Assembly: GCA_024742475.1 (NCBI GenBank)
Contig: JANSYI010000020.1
Coordinates: 108,605 to 172,604 of the forward strand
Direction of reading: 5' to 3'
Origin: a bacterium
GTDB taxonomy: Bacteria > Myxococcota_A > Polyangia > Nannocystales > Nannocystaceae
Length of the DNA: 64,000 bases
Shown here: positions 1 through 8,905 of the stretch, piece after piece
How positions within the stretch are numbered: the stretch's first letter is position 1
How the letters are laid out: every line of letters starts with the position of its first letter
The notes under the pieces: model-generated
Database searches by the model: none
What the model saw: only the letters and a program-made list of their open reading frames with translations
What the model was told of the DNA's origin: nothing
Position numbers and translations under genes: made by a program

Positions 1-1097
1 CGGATCGCTTCGTTGGTCCGCACGGGATGCACCCGGTTGCTGAGCAAGATGCAGATGGTCGGCCCCCCCTCGGCGGCGGGATCGACCCACAGGCTGGTGC
101 CCGTGTAGCCCGTGTGACCGACGGCGCTCGCCGTAACCGCGCGGCCGGCCGTGCCGCTGCCATCGGGCGACGGCCCGTCCCACCCGAGCCGGCGTGTCGA
201 CGCCTCGACCGTGCTGGGCTGCCAGAACCGGTCGCGTACCGCGGGCAACAGGCCGGGCAGCAGCATCTGCACCCAGGCCCGCGCAACCTCCAACACGCCG
301 TGCGCGGTGCCGAAGAGGCCCGCATGCCCGGCGACGCCGCCCCAGACGAACGCGTTGTCGTCGTGCACGAAGCCGTGCGCGACGCCCGAGTTCTTGCGCA
401 GCTCGAAGTGCGAGGGCACGCCGCCTGGATGCAGCGCCTCGTCGTAGATCTCCGTCGGCGCGATACGGTCGCGGTGAGGTCGAGGCTTCGGCGGATACCC
501 GTGCAGGGGGTAGAAGCCCAAGTGCGGGATCGGCTTGTCGTCGAGACCCAGCGCGAGCATCACCTTGTCGGTGAACAGCACCTCGAGCTCCCGCCCATAC
601 GCCTGCTCGAGCCAGCGCCCGAGCACCATGAAGCCCAAGTCGGAGTAGACCGCCTTGCTGCGCAGCGGATATGCGGGCTCGGTCGCGACGATGCGCTCGA
701 GGATGCCCTCGGCGCTGTAGGGCTCGACCTCGTTGAAGTATTCGCGATGCGCGGCGTAGCCGGAGCAGTGCTCGAGCAGGTCGGCCAAGGTGGCGCCCGG
801 GCAGCCCGCGCACCACGGCTCGGGCACGGGTGCGTCGAGCTCGAGCACGCCCTCGGAGACCGCGAGAGCCGCCAGCGTGGTGGTGCACAGGATCTTGGTG
901 AGCGACGCGAGGTCGTAGATCTGGTCGCGCTCGACCGGCTTGCCCTCGCCGGGGATCCACCGGTGCGTGGCGACGGTCCCGTGCGCCTCGTGATACAGCG
1001 TCGCGCCGTCGCGCCACACGAGGGCGACGCAGCCGGGAAACACCTCGCCGACGGCGGTCTCGAGCAGGTCGAACAAGGCTTGGCGCGGGTCGGTCAC
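1..1097 (-). CDS. serine hydrolase, class C beta-lactamase-like (partial, 3' end outside window)
   Basis: Read on the minus strand from a GTG at 1097, the frame stays open for about 365 residues to the window edge, so the last residues are missing. It shows the marks of the class C beta-lactamase/penicillin-binding-protein-like hydrolases: nucleophile box SLTK at residues 65-68, YSD at 150-152 where the family has YxN, and HTG at 328-330 where it has KTG, followed by an ILLSNRVHP stretch typical of the closing strand. No signal peptide is visible from this start; the frame is also open upstream, so an earlier start cannot be excluded. It diverges from pyrF with about 74 bp between. Substrate (ester, peptide or muropeptide) cannot be told. 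Confidence 0.85.
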   Translation of the reverse strand, partial: MTDPRQALFDLLETAVGEVFPGCVALVWRDGATLYHEAHGTVATHRWIPGEGKPVERDQIYDLASLTKILCTTTLAALAVSEGVLELDAPVPEPWCAGCPGATLADLLEHCSGYAAHREYFNEVEPYSAEGILERIVATEPAYPLRSKAVYSDLGFMVLGRWLEQAYGRELEVLFTDKVMLALGLDDKPIPHLGFYPLHGYPPKPRPHRDRIAPTEIYDEALHPGGVPSHFELRKNSGVAHGFVHDDNAFVWGGVAGHAGLFGTAHGVLEVARAWVQMLLPGLLPAVRDRFWQPSTVEASTRRLGWDGPSPDGSGTAGRAVTASAVGHTGYTGTSLWVDPAAEGGPTICILLSNRVHPVRTNEAI

Positions 1098-1150
1098 GAG
1101 CGTGAGCTTGCCTGAACCGAGCGGGGTTCGAAACGCGCGAGCCGGGGGGT

Positions 1151-1156
1151 TATAAG
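1151..1156 (+). promoter_or_regulatory. possible -10 box for pyrF
   Basis: TATAAG stands out as an A/T-rich hexamer in very G+C-rich sequence 15 bp before the pyrF ATG. If used, the leader would be very short. No good -35 is seen and no Shine-Dalgarno lies between it and the ATG, so this is only a candidate. Confidence 0.25.
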
Positions 1157-1171
1157 TGCCCCAGCTCAGCC

Positions 1172-1867
1172 ATGGACGCCCGCAGCCGCCTCATCGTCGC
1201 CCTCGACGTCCCCGATGCCGCCACCGCCATCGCCAGCGCCGAGCGCCTCGCAGGCAGCGTGGGCATGTTCAAGGTGGGCCTGCAGCTCTTCGTGGCCGAA
1301 GGGCCGTCCGTGGTTCGCTCGCTCCGCGAACGCTTTCCCGACGTCGACATCTTCCTCGACCTCAAGCTGCACGACATCCCCAACACGATGCGCGGGGCCA
1401 TCGGGGCCGCGCGTCGGCTCGGCTGCCGCTTCATCACGGTGCACGCAGGCAGTGGCGTGCAGCACCTGCGCGCCTGCGTGGAAGAAGCCGGCGATGCGCT
1501 CGGCATCCTGGCGGTCACCGTGCTCACCAGCCAGGACGCGCAGGCGTGCGCCGAGGCAGGACACACGCGTTCGCCGGCCGAGCTCGTCGAGCTTCGCGCG
1601 AGGTGTGCCGCCGAGGCGGGCTGCGCGGGCATCGTGTGCAGCGGCCAAGAGCTCGAGCGCGTGCAGGCGGTTGCCCCCGACCTGTTCAAGGTCGTCCCCG
1701 GCATCCGCCCCGCGGGCTCTGCCGTCGGCGATCAGAAGCGCGTCATGACGCCCGCGATGGCCATTGCGCAGGGTGCCACGCACCTCGTCGTCGGCCGGCC
1801 GATCATGAAGGCCGACGACCCGGCCGCGGCGGCCTCGGCGATCGTGAACGAGATCGCGAGCGCCTGA
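1172..1867 (+). CDS. pyrF: orotidine 5'-phosphate decarboxylase
   Basis: A 231-residue protein that decarboxylates OMP to UMP, the last step of de novo pyrimidine synthesis, in the cytoplasm. The N-terminal LIVALDVPD strand, the catalytic DLKLHDIPNT block (Asp63, Lys65, Asp68) and a C-terminal VVGRPI phosphate-binding strand near residues 211-216 are all in place. Length matches the bacterial PyrF subfamily of about 230-240 residues. The ATG at 1172 is the natural start; no convincing ribosome-binding site precedes it. No other pyr gene is adjacent, so it is probably a single-gene unit. It converges on the phospholipase-like lipoprotein gene with only 25 bp between stops. Confidence 0.97.
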   Translation: MDARSRLIVALDVPDAATAIASAERLAGSVGMFKVGLQLFVAEGPSVVRSLRERFPDVDIFLDLKLHDIPNTMRGAIGAARRLGCRFITVHAGSGVQHLRACVEEAGDALGILAVTVLTSQDAQACAEAGHTRSPAELVELRARCAAEAGCAGIVCSGQELERVQAVAPDLFKVVPGIRPAGSAVGDQKRVMTPAMAIAQGATHLVVGRPIMKADDPAAAASAIVNEIASA

Positions 1868-1892
1868 GCTGCGGCCCGCTGTCAGCGCAGTT

Positions 1893-3878
1893 CTAGGGGC
1901 AGCTCGCGGGGCTCGGCGTGCCGATGGCCCAGCCTGCGGCGGTCCGCTGGAGGCTCTCGCCGGGGTCCGCGTCGCCGACGTGTGGCTCGGGGCGGTTGCC
2001 CTGGGGATCCATCAGCCCGTCGTCGTTGAGCACGCCGTAGATGACGGCGTCGGTCGGCACGGTGGTGAAGTCGACCGCGGCCTGGGGCATGTCGAAGAGC
2101 GCGACGCCGTCGGCGACCACGCCGGAGTTTTGCAGGTTGGGCGAGAAGTCGACGTCGAGCCCCGCATCGGGTCCGCCTACGACGAGGCACGCGCCCGCGC
2201 TGATCGACCCCGAGAGATCCACCGAGCCGCGGGTGTAGCTCCCACCGCCCCAGCCGAGGCTCATCGCGTCGAGCGAGACGGCGTCGTCGCAGGTGTTGTG
2301 CAGCTTGACGTACTCCTTGCCGCCATCGCTGCTCGGTGCGTCGTAGAGCACCTCGATGATGCGAACGCCGCACTCGCCAGGGGCAGGATCGGGCTCATCG
2401 GGCAGCTCGATCGGCTCGGAAGGCTCTTGGGGCGCCTCGACGACGATGGGCATCGCGCGGCGCGGGGTCGCGACGGGCGGCGCGTCCATGCCCGGAGGCA
2501 GCACGCCATGACCATCCCAAAACAGCCCGAACTGGTTGCGGTAGGCCGCGACGACCTCGGGGACCGAGATGAAGTACATGTTCTCGAGGTTGGTCTCGAA
2601 GCCGGTCCCGGTGAGGTTGGAGGAGCCGGTGATGATGGCATCGGGCCCGCTGTCCAGACCCGAGAAGACGAGGAACTTGTTGTGGTGCAGCAGGTGCGCC
2701 TTGTGGTTGGTCTCGAGGTAGCGATCCTCGAAGCGGCCCCGTCCGCCATCGGCCTCTCGTAGCTCGCGGACCTTGGTGACTTCGACGAAGGTGTTGAGCC
2801 CGACCGTCTCCGACTCGGTGGGCTCTTCGGGGTCGAGCCAGTAGAGATCATCGTCGGCCACGAGGCGGAGCACGAACTCGCGGTCCTCATCCTCGAGTCG
2901 CTCGGCGAGGGCGTCGACCATCGTGGTGTAGCTGAAGCGGTGCGCGCCCACGTCGATCGTCTCGGCCTCGTCGATGGCGGCGAGCATCCTGTCACGCAGC
3001 GCGCGCGAGTCGTCGAGCACGGGGATGAAGTACGGGACCATGTCGGTCTCGGGCGTGGCCTCGATGTCCGCGCGGCACTCGTTCATGAAGGCGCGGTAGG
3101 CCCCCTTGCCGTCCGAATGCGCCGGGTCGAGCAGCGACTCCATCAGGCACAGGTGCGCGGCGACGAAGTAGCTGCTGCGCGCGACCTCGAGGAAGTGCCA
3201 GTTCTCGTGGTGCAGGTGCGTGCCGGACGACATGTTGCCGCTGCCGAACGAGAGCTTCATGAACGCGTCGTCGTCATCGGCGGGGCCCGCAGCCCGCGGG
3301 TTGATCATCAGCACCTTGTTGTGAGCGAAGCCGACCGAGCCCTGGTGACCACGCGTGAACACGTCGCCGCCGCACGCGATGACCTGCTCGGCCTTGCTGC
3401 TGATCTTGTCGAGCACGAAGGTGACCTCCGCGCCGCGATCGATCGCCGAACAGAGCGCGTCGGCGACCTTCTGGTCCGAGAAGGAGAGGTAGGCCAAGAA
3501 CACCTCGTCGCCAGCACCTGTCTCTTCGAGCCAGTCGAGGATTCGAGTCTGCGGGCTGGAGATCCGATCGCCCGATGCCTCGGAGTCGGCCTTGGTGCAG
3601 TAGACGTTCTTGGGCTTGGCCCCGACGCTGCCCCCGTCGATGGTCTGAAGCGGCGCGTCGTAGCCGTAGTTGGCGCACAGGGGGTTGGTGAACAGCACCT
3701 CGTAGGAGCGGTAGTCCAGGCACGTCTGTCCTTGCGCGCAGGCATCGGTCGCGCCGTCGGCCTTGCCAGCGGGACCACCCGGCCCACCCGGGGCGCCGCC
3801 CTCTGCCCCCGACCCGCCCCGGTCACAGGCGGTCAAAGCAAGGGCAATCGCGAAAAGGGACGTGAACGTGCGGGACAT
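1893..3878 (-). CDS. phospholipase D-like lipoprotein with C-terminal lamin-tail domain
   Basis: A 661-residue exported protein. Residues 1-18 form a lipoprotein signal ending in LTAC, then a Gly/Pro-rich linker holding GKADG (38-42). Two PLD-like half domains follow: the first has H186-N-K188 with a GSGNMS tail near 212, the second H399-N-K401 with GSSNLTGTG near 418-426. The Asp normally four residues after the Lys of each HKD motif is not obvious, so catalysis may use a variant site. About residues 500-600 are a lamin-tail (LTD) beta-sandwich beginning with GVRIIEVLYDAP. LTD is known next to nucleases and phosphatases of secreted bacterial proteins, so a secreted nuclease or phospholipase is the likely role. 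No operon partner: its upstream neighbour is also minus-strand but ends about 145 bp away. Confidence 0.85.
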   Translation of the reverse strand: MSRTFTSLFAIALALTACDRGGSGAEGGAPGGPGGPAGKADGATDACAQGQTCLDYRSYEVLFTNPLCANYGYDAPLQTIDGGSVGAKPKNVYCTKADSEASGDRISSPQTRILDWLEETGAGDEVFLAYLSFSDQKVADALCSAIDRGAEVTFVLDKISSKAEQVIACGGDVFTRGHQGSVGFAHNKVLMINPRAAGPADDDDAFMKLSFGSGNMSSGTHLHHENWHFLEVARSSYFVAAHLCLMESLLDPAHSDGKGAYRAFMNECRADIEATPETDMVPYFIPVLDDSRALRDRMLAAIDEAETIDVGAHRFSYTTMVDALAERLEDEDREFVLRLVADDDLYWLDPEEPTESETVGLNTFVEVTKVRELREADGGRGRFEDRYLETNHKAHLLHHNKFLVFSGLDSGPDAIITGSSNLTGTGFETNLENMYFISVPEVVAAYRNQFGLFWDGHGVLPPGMDAPPVATPRRAMPIVVEAPQEPSEPIELPDEPDPAPGECGVRIIEVLYDAPSSDGGKEYVKLHNTCDDAVSLDAMSLGWGGGSYTRGSVDLSGSISAGACLVVGGPDAGLDVDFSPNLQNSGVVADGVALFDMPQAAVDFTTVPTDAVIYGVLNDDGLMDPQGNRPEPHVGDADPGESLQRTAAGWAIGTPSPASCP

Positions 3879-4024
3879 AGGCGACCTCGGACAGGTGTGC
3901 CCAGAGGTTACCTTGTCGCATCATGTAGGTGCGAGACACAGATGTCGTTCAAAGTCGAAAAAGCCGCGCATTTCCAGGCGCGTCGCCCCAAGCAACGAGA
4001 GATCCCTGCGCGTTTTCGCGCGCC

Positions 4025-4786
4025 CTATCGGCCCAGCAGAGCGTCGATCAGGCCGGGCACGGTCCACGACTCGCGCCAGCGGATCATCCGCACCAGCAGC
4101 GAGAGCGGCAGGCGCGGGTAAGCGATGCGCCGGCCCAGCGCCGCCGTGGTCGCGTCGACGTCGGCCTCGAACGCGGCGCGCTCGGCCTGCGTCCGCCGGG
4201 CCGCGACACGTGCCACGTCCCACGCCTGGGCCCGCGAGCGCACGACGACGAACACGCCGAGCCGCTCGTCGGCCTGCCCCATCCACAGATCGCCGCTGGC
4301 GAGCCACGGCGAGAACCGCTGCAGCGCGCCCTGAACGATGTCGAGCTCGCGCGCGAGGATCTCGTTGATGCGCACGAAGTCGTCGGCGAACCCCTCGGTG
4401 TCCACGCCGGACTCGACCACGGCGAACCCCAGGTCGAGGTTGATGTGCGCGTTGACGCCGAGCAGCAGGAGCTGCATCGCGGTCAAGGAAGCGTCGGAGA
4501 CCGCCTCGAACGCCAGCGACCACGACTTCGAGACGGGCTCGCCCGCGAGATGGGCGCGCAGCGGCGCGAAGTACCGCCGCGCGAACACGGCGTCGAAGTG
4601 GCTCATCCTCGGGCCGTCGTCGAAGAGGCCGGTGTCGATGCCGCGTTTCACCGCGAGGGTGATGCGCTTGTAGAGGGCAGCGAACAGCGCGCGGCCATCG
4701 TGTCCAGCGACGCCCTCGGCGATCACCTCGTCGAGGGCACGAAGGACGTCGTCGATATCGTCGATGCCTTGCGGGTCTTGCGACAC
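4025..4786 (-). CDS. DUF5995 family protein
   Basis: A 253-residue helical protein starting at a GTG (4786). The central GVNAHINLDLG block, together with the FDxVFARRYF and SWSLAFEA segments, is the pattern of the DUF5995 family, whose function is unknown. There is no signal peptide or membrane segment. The start lies 7 bp downstream of the stop of the PH-domain membrane protein on the same strand, so the two are probably one transcript. The conserved His/Asn residues in AHINLDLG suggest a ligand or metal site, but that is inference. Confidence 0.75.
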   Translation of the reverse strand: MSQDPQGIDDIDDVLRALDEVIAEGVAGHDGRALFAALYKRITLAVKRGIDTGLFDDGPRMSHFDAVFARRYFAPLRAHLAGEPVSKSWSLAFEAVSDASLTAMQLLLLGVNAHINLDLGFAVVESGVDTEGFADDFVRINEILARELDIVQGALQRFSPWLASGDLWMGQADERLGVFVVVRSRAQAWDVARVAARRTQAERAAFEADVDATTAALGRRIAYPRLPLSLLVRMIRWRESWTVPGLIDALLGR

Positions 4787-4793
4787 CCGACGA

Positions 4794-5672
4794 CTACACC
4801 GGGGGTTCGAAGTGCTCGACCATGCCGTCGGCGCCGACCATCTCCATGGGTCGAGACGTATGCCGCGCGGCCTGGACGGCGTCGCGGAGCCGCTCGAAGA
4901 GCTTTCGAGAGTCGGGCAGACCGTAGAGCACGACCTCGGGGTCGGTTTGATCGGTGCTGATCAGCGTGACCGTGGCGTTGCCGAGCATGCGATCGATGAT
5001 GTTCTGCGTGTAGCGCACGTCGAGCACGCGCCACAGCTCGAGGCTGTCGACCGTGGTCGAGAGCACGCCCTGCTCGTACTCGACGCGGCGCAGCGTGATC
5101 TTGTAGCGCGTCGTTCGGTACCGGAGGAAGGTCCACAGCATGCCCGGCAGGCCGATCAGGCTCAGCACCCACAGCGGCCAGCTCGCAAAGAACTCGATGA
5201 GGCCCAGCAGGTAGGCCAGGACGCCACCGACGAGCGAGACGCCGAACCACTTGAGGTACCCGCCGTAGACCGCGGTCGGCCGAGCCGTCCCCTCGAAGAG
5301 GATCTCGGTGTCGCCCGACTGGGCGGTCGAACCTTGCGGCGGGTGCGCCTGAGGACGCGCGGGCTGCTGGGGCATCTGGTGGCCAGGGTGCGGCTGCTGC
5401 TGCATGGGCTGCTGCTGCATGGGCTGTTGCGGCGCGTGGCCTTGTTGGGGCGCTTGGCCAGGGTGCGGCGCTTGGCCAGGATGCTGTTGCTGCATTGCGT
5501 GTCCTTGGTTGGGAGGATACCCGCCAGGCGCGGGCGATGGCGAGGCAACCCCAGGCACCGCCGCGGGATTCCCCGTGGCTGTGCCTTGGGCGCCGGGTGC
5601 GGGGCCCCCAACGGGCAACTCCGAAGAATCCTCGGGGTGTAGATGCGACCAGCCCGGTCCCTGACCACTCAT
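4794..5672 (-). CDS. membrane protein with Pro/Gln-rich N-terminus and bacterial PH (bPH2) domain
   Basis: A 292-residue protein from ATG 5672. Residues 1-120 are low complexity, rich in Gln, Pro, His and Gly with repeated PMQQQ and HPGQAP units. Two adjacent membrane segments follow (starting GVSLVGGVLAYLLG and SWPLWVLSLIGLPG), then a cytoplasmic bPH2 domain (YRTTRYKITLRRVEYEQGVL, ending LFERLRDAV). This is the layout of YdbS-like proteins of unknown function. The minus frame continues far upstream, over the kinase gene, but that part has no family signature and opposes a clear gene, so the start was placed at the MSGQG methionine; MEPDA 27 bp upstream is an alternative. First gene of a two-gene unit with DUF5995, divergent from the kinase gene. 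Confidence 0.8.
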   Translation of the reverse strand: MSGQGPGWSHLHPEDSSELPVGGPAPGAQGTATGNPAAVPGVASPSPAPGGYPPNQGHAMQQQHPGQAPHPGQAPQQGHAPQQPMQQQPMQQQPHPGHQMPQQPARPQAHPPQGSTAQSGDTEILFEGTARPTAVYGGYLKWFGVSLVGGVLAYLLGLIEFFASWPLWVLSLIGLPGMLWTFLRYRTTRYKITLRRVEYEQGVLSTTVDSLELWRVLDVRYTQNIIDRMLGNATVTLISTDQTDPEVVLYGLPDSRKLFERLRDAVQAARHTSRPMEMVGADGMVEHFEPPV

Positions 5673-5725
5673 CGCGACAAGCATCGCATCGGGCTCCATC
5701 GCGAACAAGGCCGTCGATGTAGGCT

Positions 5726-5730
5726 GGAGG
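5726..5730 (+). promoter_or_regulatory. Shine-Dalgarno deciding the kinase start
   Basis: GGAGG five bases before the GTG at 5736. The frame is open to an earlier start at 5643, but this ribosome-binding site and the fact that the zinc-finger module begins right after the GTG favour 5736. Confidence 0.7.
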
Positions 5731-5735
5731 CGTCC

Positions 5736-8700
5736 GTGACAGAGACCTGCCTCGAAGAGAACGAGATCGTCGATCTCGTGACCGGCAACCTCGACGCAGA
5801 GGCCGCCCGGCAGGCCGAGGCCCACATCGACCGATGCAGCGCGTGTCGGACGGTGCTCATCGAGCTGGCCCGAGTGTTCGAGCTTGCGAGTTCTTCGCTG
5901 CCCGAACGCAGCGCGACCGCGCAGTCCCAGGGCGACCATCCCTCCGAAGACGACGTTCCCCTGCTGCTGCAGCCGCCCGCGATGATGCGCGGCACGACGA
6001 TCGGCCGCTACCTGATGCTCGACGTGCTCGGCGCGGGCGCAATGGGAGTCGTCTACGCGGCCTTCGACCCCGAGCTCGATCGAAAGGTCGCGCTCAAGCT
6101 CTTGCATGCGCGCGCGGTAGGCAAGGTCTCGAGCGAGAGGCTCGTCCGCGAGGCGCGAGCGACCGCGAAGCTCTCGCACCCGAACGTGGTCGTCGTCCAT
6201 GACGTCGGCGAACACGAGGGCGCTGTGTTCATGGCGATGGAGTACGTCGAGGGCGGGACGCTCGGCGAGTGGCTCGGCACGGAGCGACCCGACCACGACG
6301 CCGTATTGGCCGCGTTTCGTGAGGCGGGCTTGGGGCTGCGTGCAGCGCATGCGGCGGGGCTGGTGCATCGCGACTTCAAGCCCGCCAACGTCCTCATGGG
6401 CAGCGACGGTCGCCCGAGGGTCACCGACTTCGGCCTGGCGCGCGGAGACGGCTCGGCGCCCGGGCCCGAGGAGCTGCTCTCGACCCATCCAGGCCCCGAA
6501 GCGAAGCTGCTCGATGCGACGTTCACCCGCACCGGAGCGCTGGTCGGCACGCCGGCATACATGTCTCCCGAGCAGTTCGCCGGCAAGACCGCCGACGCCC
6601 GGTCGGACCAGTTCAGCTTCTGCGTCGCACTGTTCGAGGCGCTGTGCGGCTCTCGTCCGTTCGCCGGCAAGACCGTGACCGAGCTGGCGACGAACGTGAG
6701 CGCCGGACGCATCGCGGATCCCACACTGCTCGATGGGCTGCCACGTCACGTACGCACCATGCTCCTTCGAGGTCTGCGCCCACATCCCGACGAGAGGTTC
6801 GCGGACATGGACGCCCTGCTGCGCAGCCTCGAACCGAGGGCGAGAGTCAGCGCAGCCACCCGCGCGGTGTTCCTCGGCGGCTTGCTCGTCGGTGGTGGGG
6901 GCCTCGCGATCGCCGTGGCCAGCACGCGAGCGGATGACGAGACCTGCGACGATGGAACGGCGACGGTGCACGCGGCCTGGACCGACGAGCGCGCTCGAGC
7001 GATCCGGGCAGCTCTCGCGCCCGAAGACGACCCGCGACGTTCGGCCGCGTCCGAGCGAGTCACGCAGGGCCTGGACACCTACGCGGCCGCGTGGCTCTCC
7101 GCCCGCGGCGAGGCATGCCAATCCGAACCACCGCGTCGCAGCGCCGCGACGACGTGCCTCGACCGGGGCTTCGTGCACTACTCCGCGCTACTCGACGCGC
7201 TCGAGCAGGGCGAGGCGTCGGCGCTGCAGCACGCCGCCAACGCGGTCGCGCAGCTCGACGACCCAGCCCGGTGCGGCGCTCCACACTGGCGCGAGGCTGC
7301 CGAGCTCGACCCTCCTCCTTCGCTCGCCGACGCCGTGCACACCCTGCGCGAGCAGCTGGCGCGGGTGCGTGTCGACGAACATCTCGGGCACTTCGCTCGA
7401 GCCCTCGAGGCGAGCACGCCGCTGCTCGACGAAGCCCAGCGAGTGGGGTTCGACCCTCTGACCGCCGACGTTCACCATCAACGGGGCCTCCTGCGCGCCG
7501 AGCTCGGGGAGTACGAGGCCGCGCTGACCGAGTTCGAGCACGCGTTCGCGGTCGGCATGCGCTCGGGCTACGACCGCCCGGCGGTGCTCTCGGGCTCGTT
7601 GGCGCTTCAGATCGTCGGCCAGTCCACCCCGGATGCCGAGCGCGCGCGGATGTGGAACACGCTGACCAAGGCGGCGGTCGACCGCGCGGGCGAGCACTCT
7701 CGTCTCGCGGCGGCATACTGGAACGGCGCCGGCCTCGACCACCGCTTGCAAGGCCGGTACGCCGAGTCGCGCGATGCGTTCGAGCGCGCAATCGAGATCT
7801 ACGAGGAGACGAGCCCCGGGAGCACGGACCGGTTCCACCCCCTCAACAACCTCGCCGCGCTCGAGATGGACCAGCGCAACTTCCAGGCCGCCGAACGACG
7901 CGCGCGTGCGCTGATCGAGGCCCAAGAGCAGGCGCTCGGCCCCGATCATCCCGACCTGGTCACCTCGCTGGCAACCCTCGCGGCGGCGCTCGCCTCGACC
8001 AACCAGCTCGACGAAGCCGCCGCGACCATCGAGCGCGCAATCGACCTCGAGATGACGTGGCTCGGAGACGACAGCCCCCGCCTCGACTCGGTCCGCATGA
8101 CGTTGGCGCAGATCCGCAAGCGCCAAGGCGACCTCCACGGCGCGCGAGACCTCTACGCGCAGACGCTCGAGAAGTGGAAGGTCAAGCGCGGGCCCGACGA
8201 TCCCTACACCGCCCTCGCGCACAACAACCTCGCGGCGACGCTGGCCGAGCTCGGCGACACGGCCGGGGCGCTCGAGCACCACCAGCGGGCGCTCGAGATC
8301 CGCGTCGCTCACCGCGGGCAGGACCACGTCGACACGGCGCAGGCTCACTCCGCGGTCGCGGCGGATCTACTCAGCCTCGGGCGCTGCGACGCGGCCGCCG
8401 AGCACCTGGACGAAGCGCTCGCGGTGACGGAGGACCTCGCCCCAAAGGACGTCATCAAGGCCGTCGTCGAGGCAAACTTCGCCAAGCACGCCTTGAAGTG
8501 CACCGACCGCCCCGAAGACGCGCGGCGCTGGGCCGAAGCGTCGGTCGAGCACATCAGCACGGCGCTGGGCCCCGAACACCCGCTCGTCGCAAAGATGCTC
8601 GCGACCGCGGCCGAGGCGGCCCTCGAAGCCGATGCCCGAAGCGACGCGCGGGCTCTGGTCGCTCGCGGGCTTCCGCTGACCAAGCCGACCTCCAACGGCA

Positions 8701-8855
8701 CCCGCGCGCGGCTGCTGTACGTCAAAGCCCAGCTCGACGATGGCGAGGCGCGACGGAAGGCAGTGGCCGAAGCGTTGTCGGCCCTGCCCGAGCTCCCGCG
8801 GTGGGCCGAGCTGCGCGCAAAGCTCGAGGCCCTCGAAGCGTCGTCACCACGCTGA
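5736..8855 (+). CDS. Ser/Thr protein kinase with zinc-finger head, one membrane segment and TPR tail
   Basis: A 1039-residue receptor-like kinase starting at GTG 5736. Residues 1-45 hold an anti-sigma-type zinc finger (His30, Cys34, Cys37). The kinase domain spans about 90-360: glycine loop GAGAMG 99-104, Lys121, HRDFKPAN 211-218, DFG 231-233, GTPAYMSPEQ 271-280, so all catalytic residues are present. A membrane segment at about 377-396 separates it from roughly 600 residues outside the inner membrane made of tetratricopeptide repeats, for example ALTEFEHAFAVG and repeated HNNLAATLAELGD-type units. This head-kinase-TM-TPR order is common in myxobacteria. Substrates are unknown. The lipoprotein gene at 8906 follows 50 bp downstream on the same strand and could be co-transcribed. 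Confidence 0.93.
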   Translation: MTETCLEENEIVDLVTGNLDAEAARQAEAHIDRCSACRTVLIELARVFELASSSLPERSATAQSQGDHPSEDDVPLLLQPPAMMRGTTIGRYLMLDVLGAGAMGVVYAAFDPELDRKVALKLLHARAVGKVSSERLVREARATAKLSHPNVVVVHDVGEHEGAVFMAMEYVEGGTLGEWLGTERPDHDAVLAAFREAGLGLRAAHAAGLVHRDFKPANVLMGSDGRPRVTDFGLARGDGSAPGPEELLSTHPGPEAKLLDATFTRTGALVGTPAYMSPEQFAGKTADARSDQFSFCVALFEALCGSRPFAGKTVTELATNVSAGRIADPTLLDGLPRHVRTMLLRGLRPHPDERFADMDALLRSLEPRARVSAATRAVFLGGLLVGGGGLAIAVASTRADDETCDDGTATVHAAWTDERARAIRAALAPEDDPRRSAASERVTQGLDTYAAAWLSARGEACQSEPPRRSAATTCLDRGFVHYSALLDALEQGEASALQHAANAVAQLDDPARCGAPHWREAAELDPPPSLADAVHTLREQLARVRVDEHLGHFARALEASTPLLDEAQRVGFDPLTADVHHQRGLLRAELGEYEAALTEFEHAFAVGMRSGYDRPAVLSGSLALQIVGQSTPDAERARMWNTLTKAAVDRAGEHSRLAAAYWNGAGLDHRLQGRYAESRDAFERAIEIYEETSPGSTDRFHPLNNLAALEMDQRNFQAAERRARALIEAQEQALGPDHPDLVTSLATLAAALASTNQLDEAAATIERAIDLEMTWLGDDSPRLDSVRMTLAQIRKRQGDLHGARDLYAQTLEKWKVKRGPDDPYTALAHNNLAATLAELGDTAGALEHHQRALEIRVAHRGQDHVDTAQAHSAVAADLLSLGRCDAAAEHLDEALAVTEDLAPKDVIKAVVEANFAKHALKCTDRPEDARRWAEASVEHISTALGPEHPLVAKMLATAAEAALEADARSDARALVARGLPLTKPTSNGTRARLLYVKAQLDDGEARRKAVAEALSALPELPRWAELRAKLEALEASSPR

Positions 8856-8905
8856 GCGTTGCACCGCTTGGCGGATCGGCGAAGAGGTGCAAGGCTCCGG
8901 GCATC

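Noticed and set aside
27..1115. Long plus-strand open frame of 362 codons
   Set aside because: It is antisense to the serine hydrolase, has no family pattern and a biased Arg/Ala/Gly composition typical of a shadow frame in G+C-rich DNA.
4794..7178. 794-codon minus-strand frame covering the kinase gene
   Set aside because: Only the part below 5672 matches a family (PH domain); the rest is antisense to clear kinase motifs.
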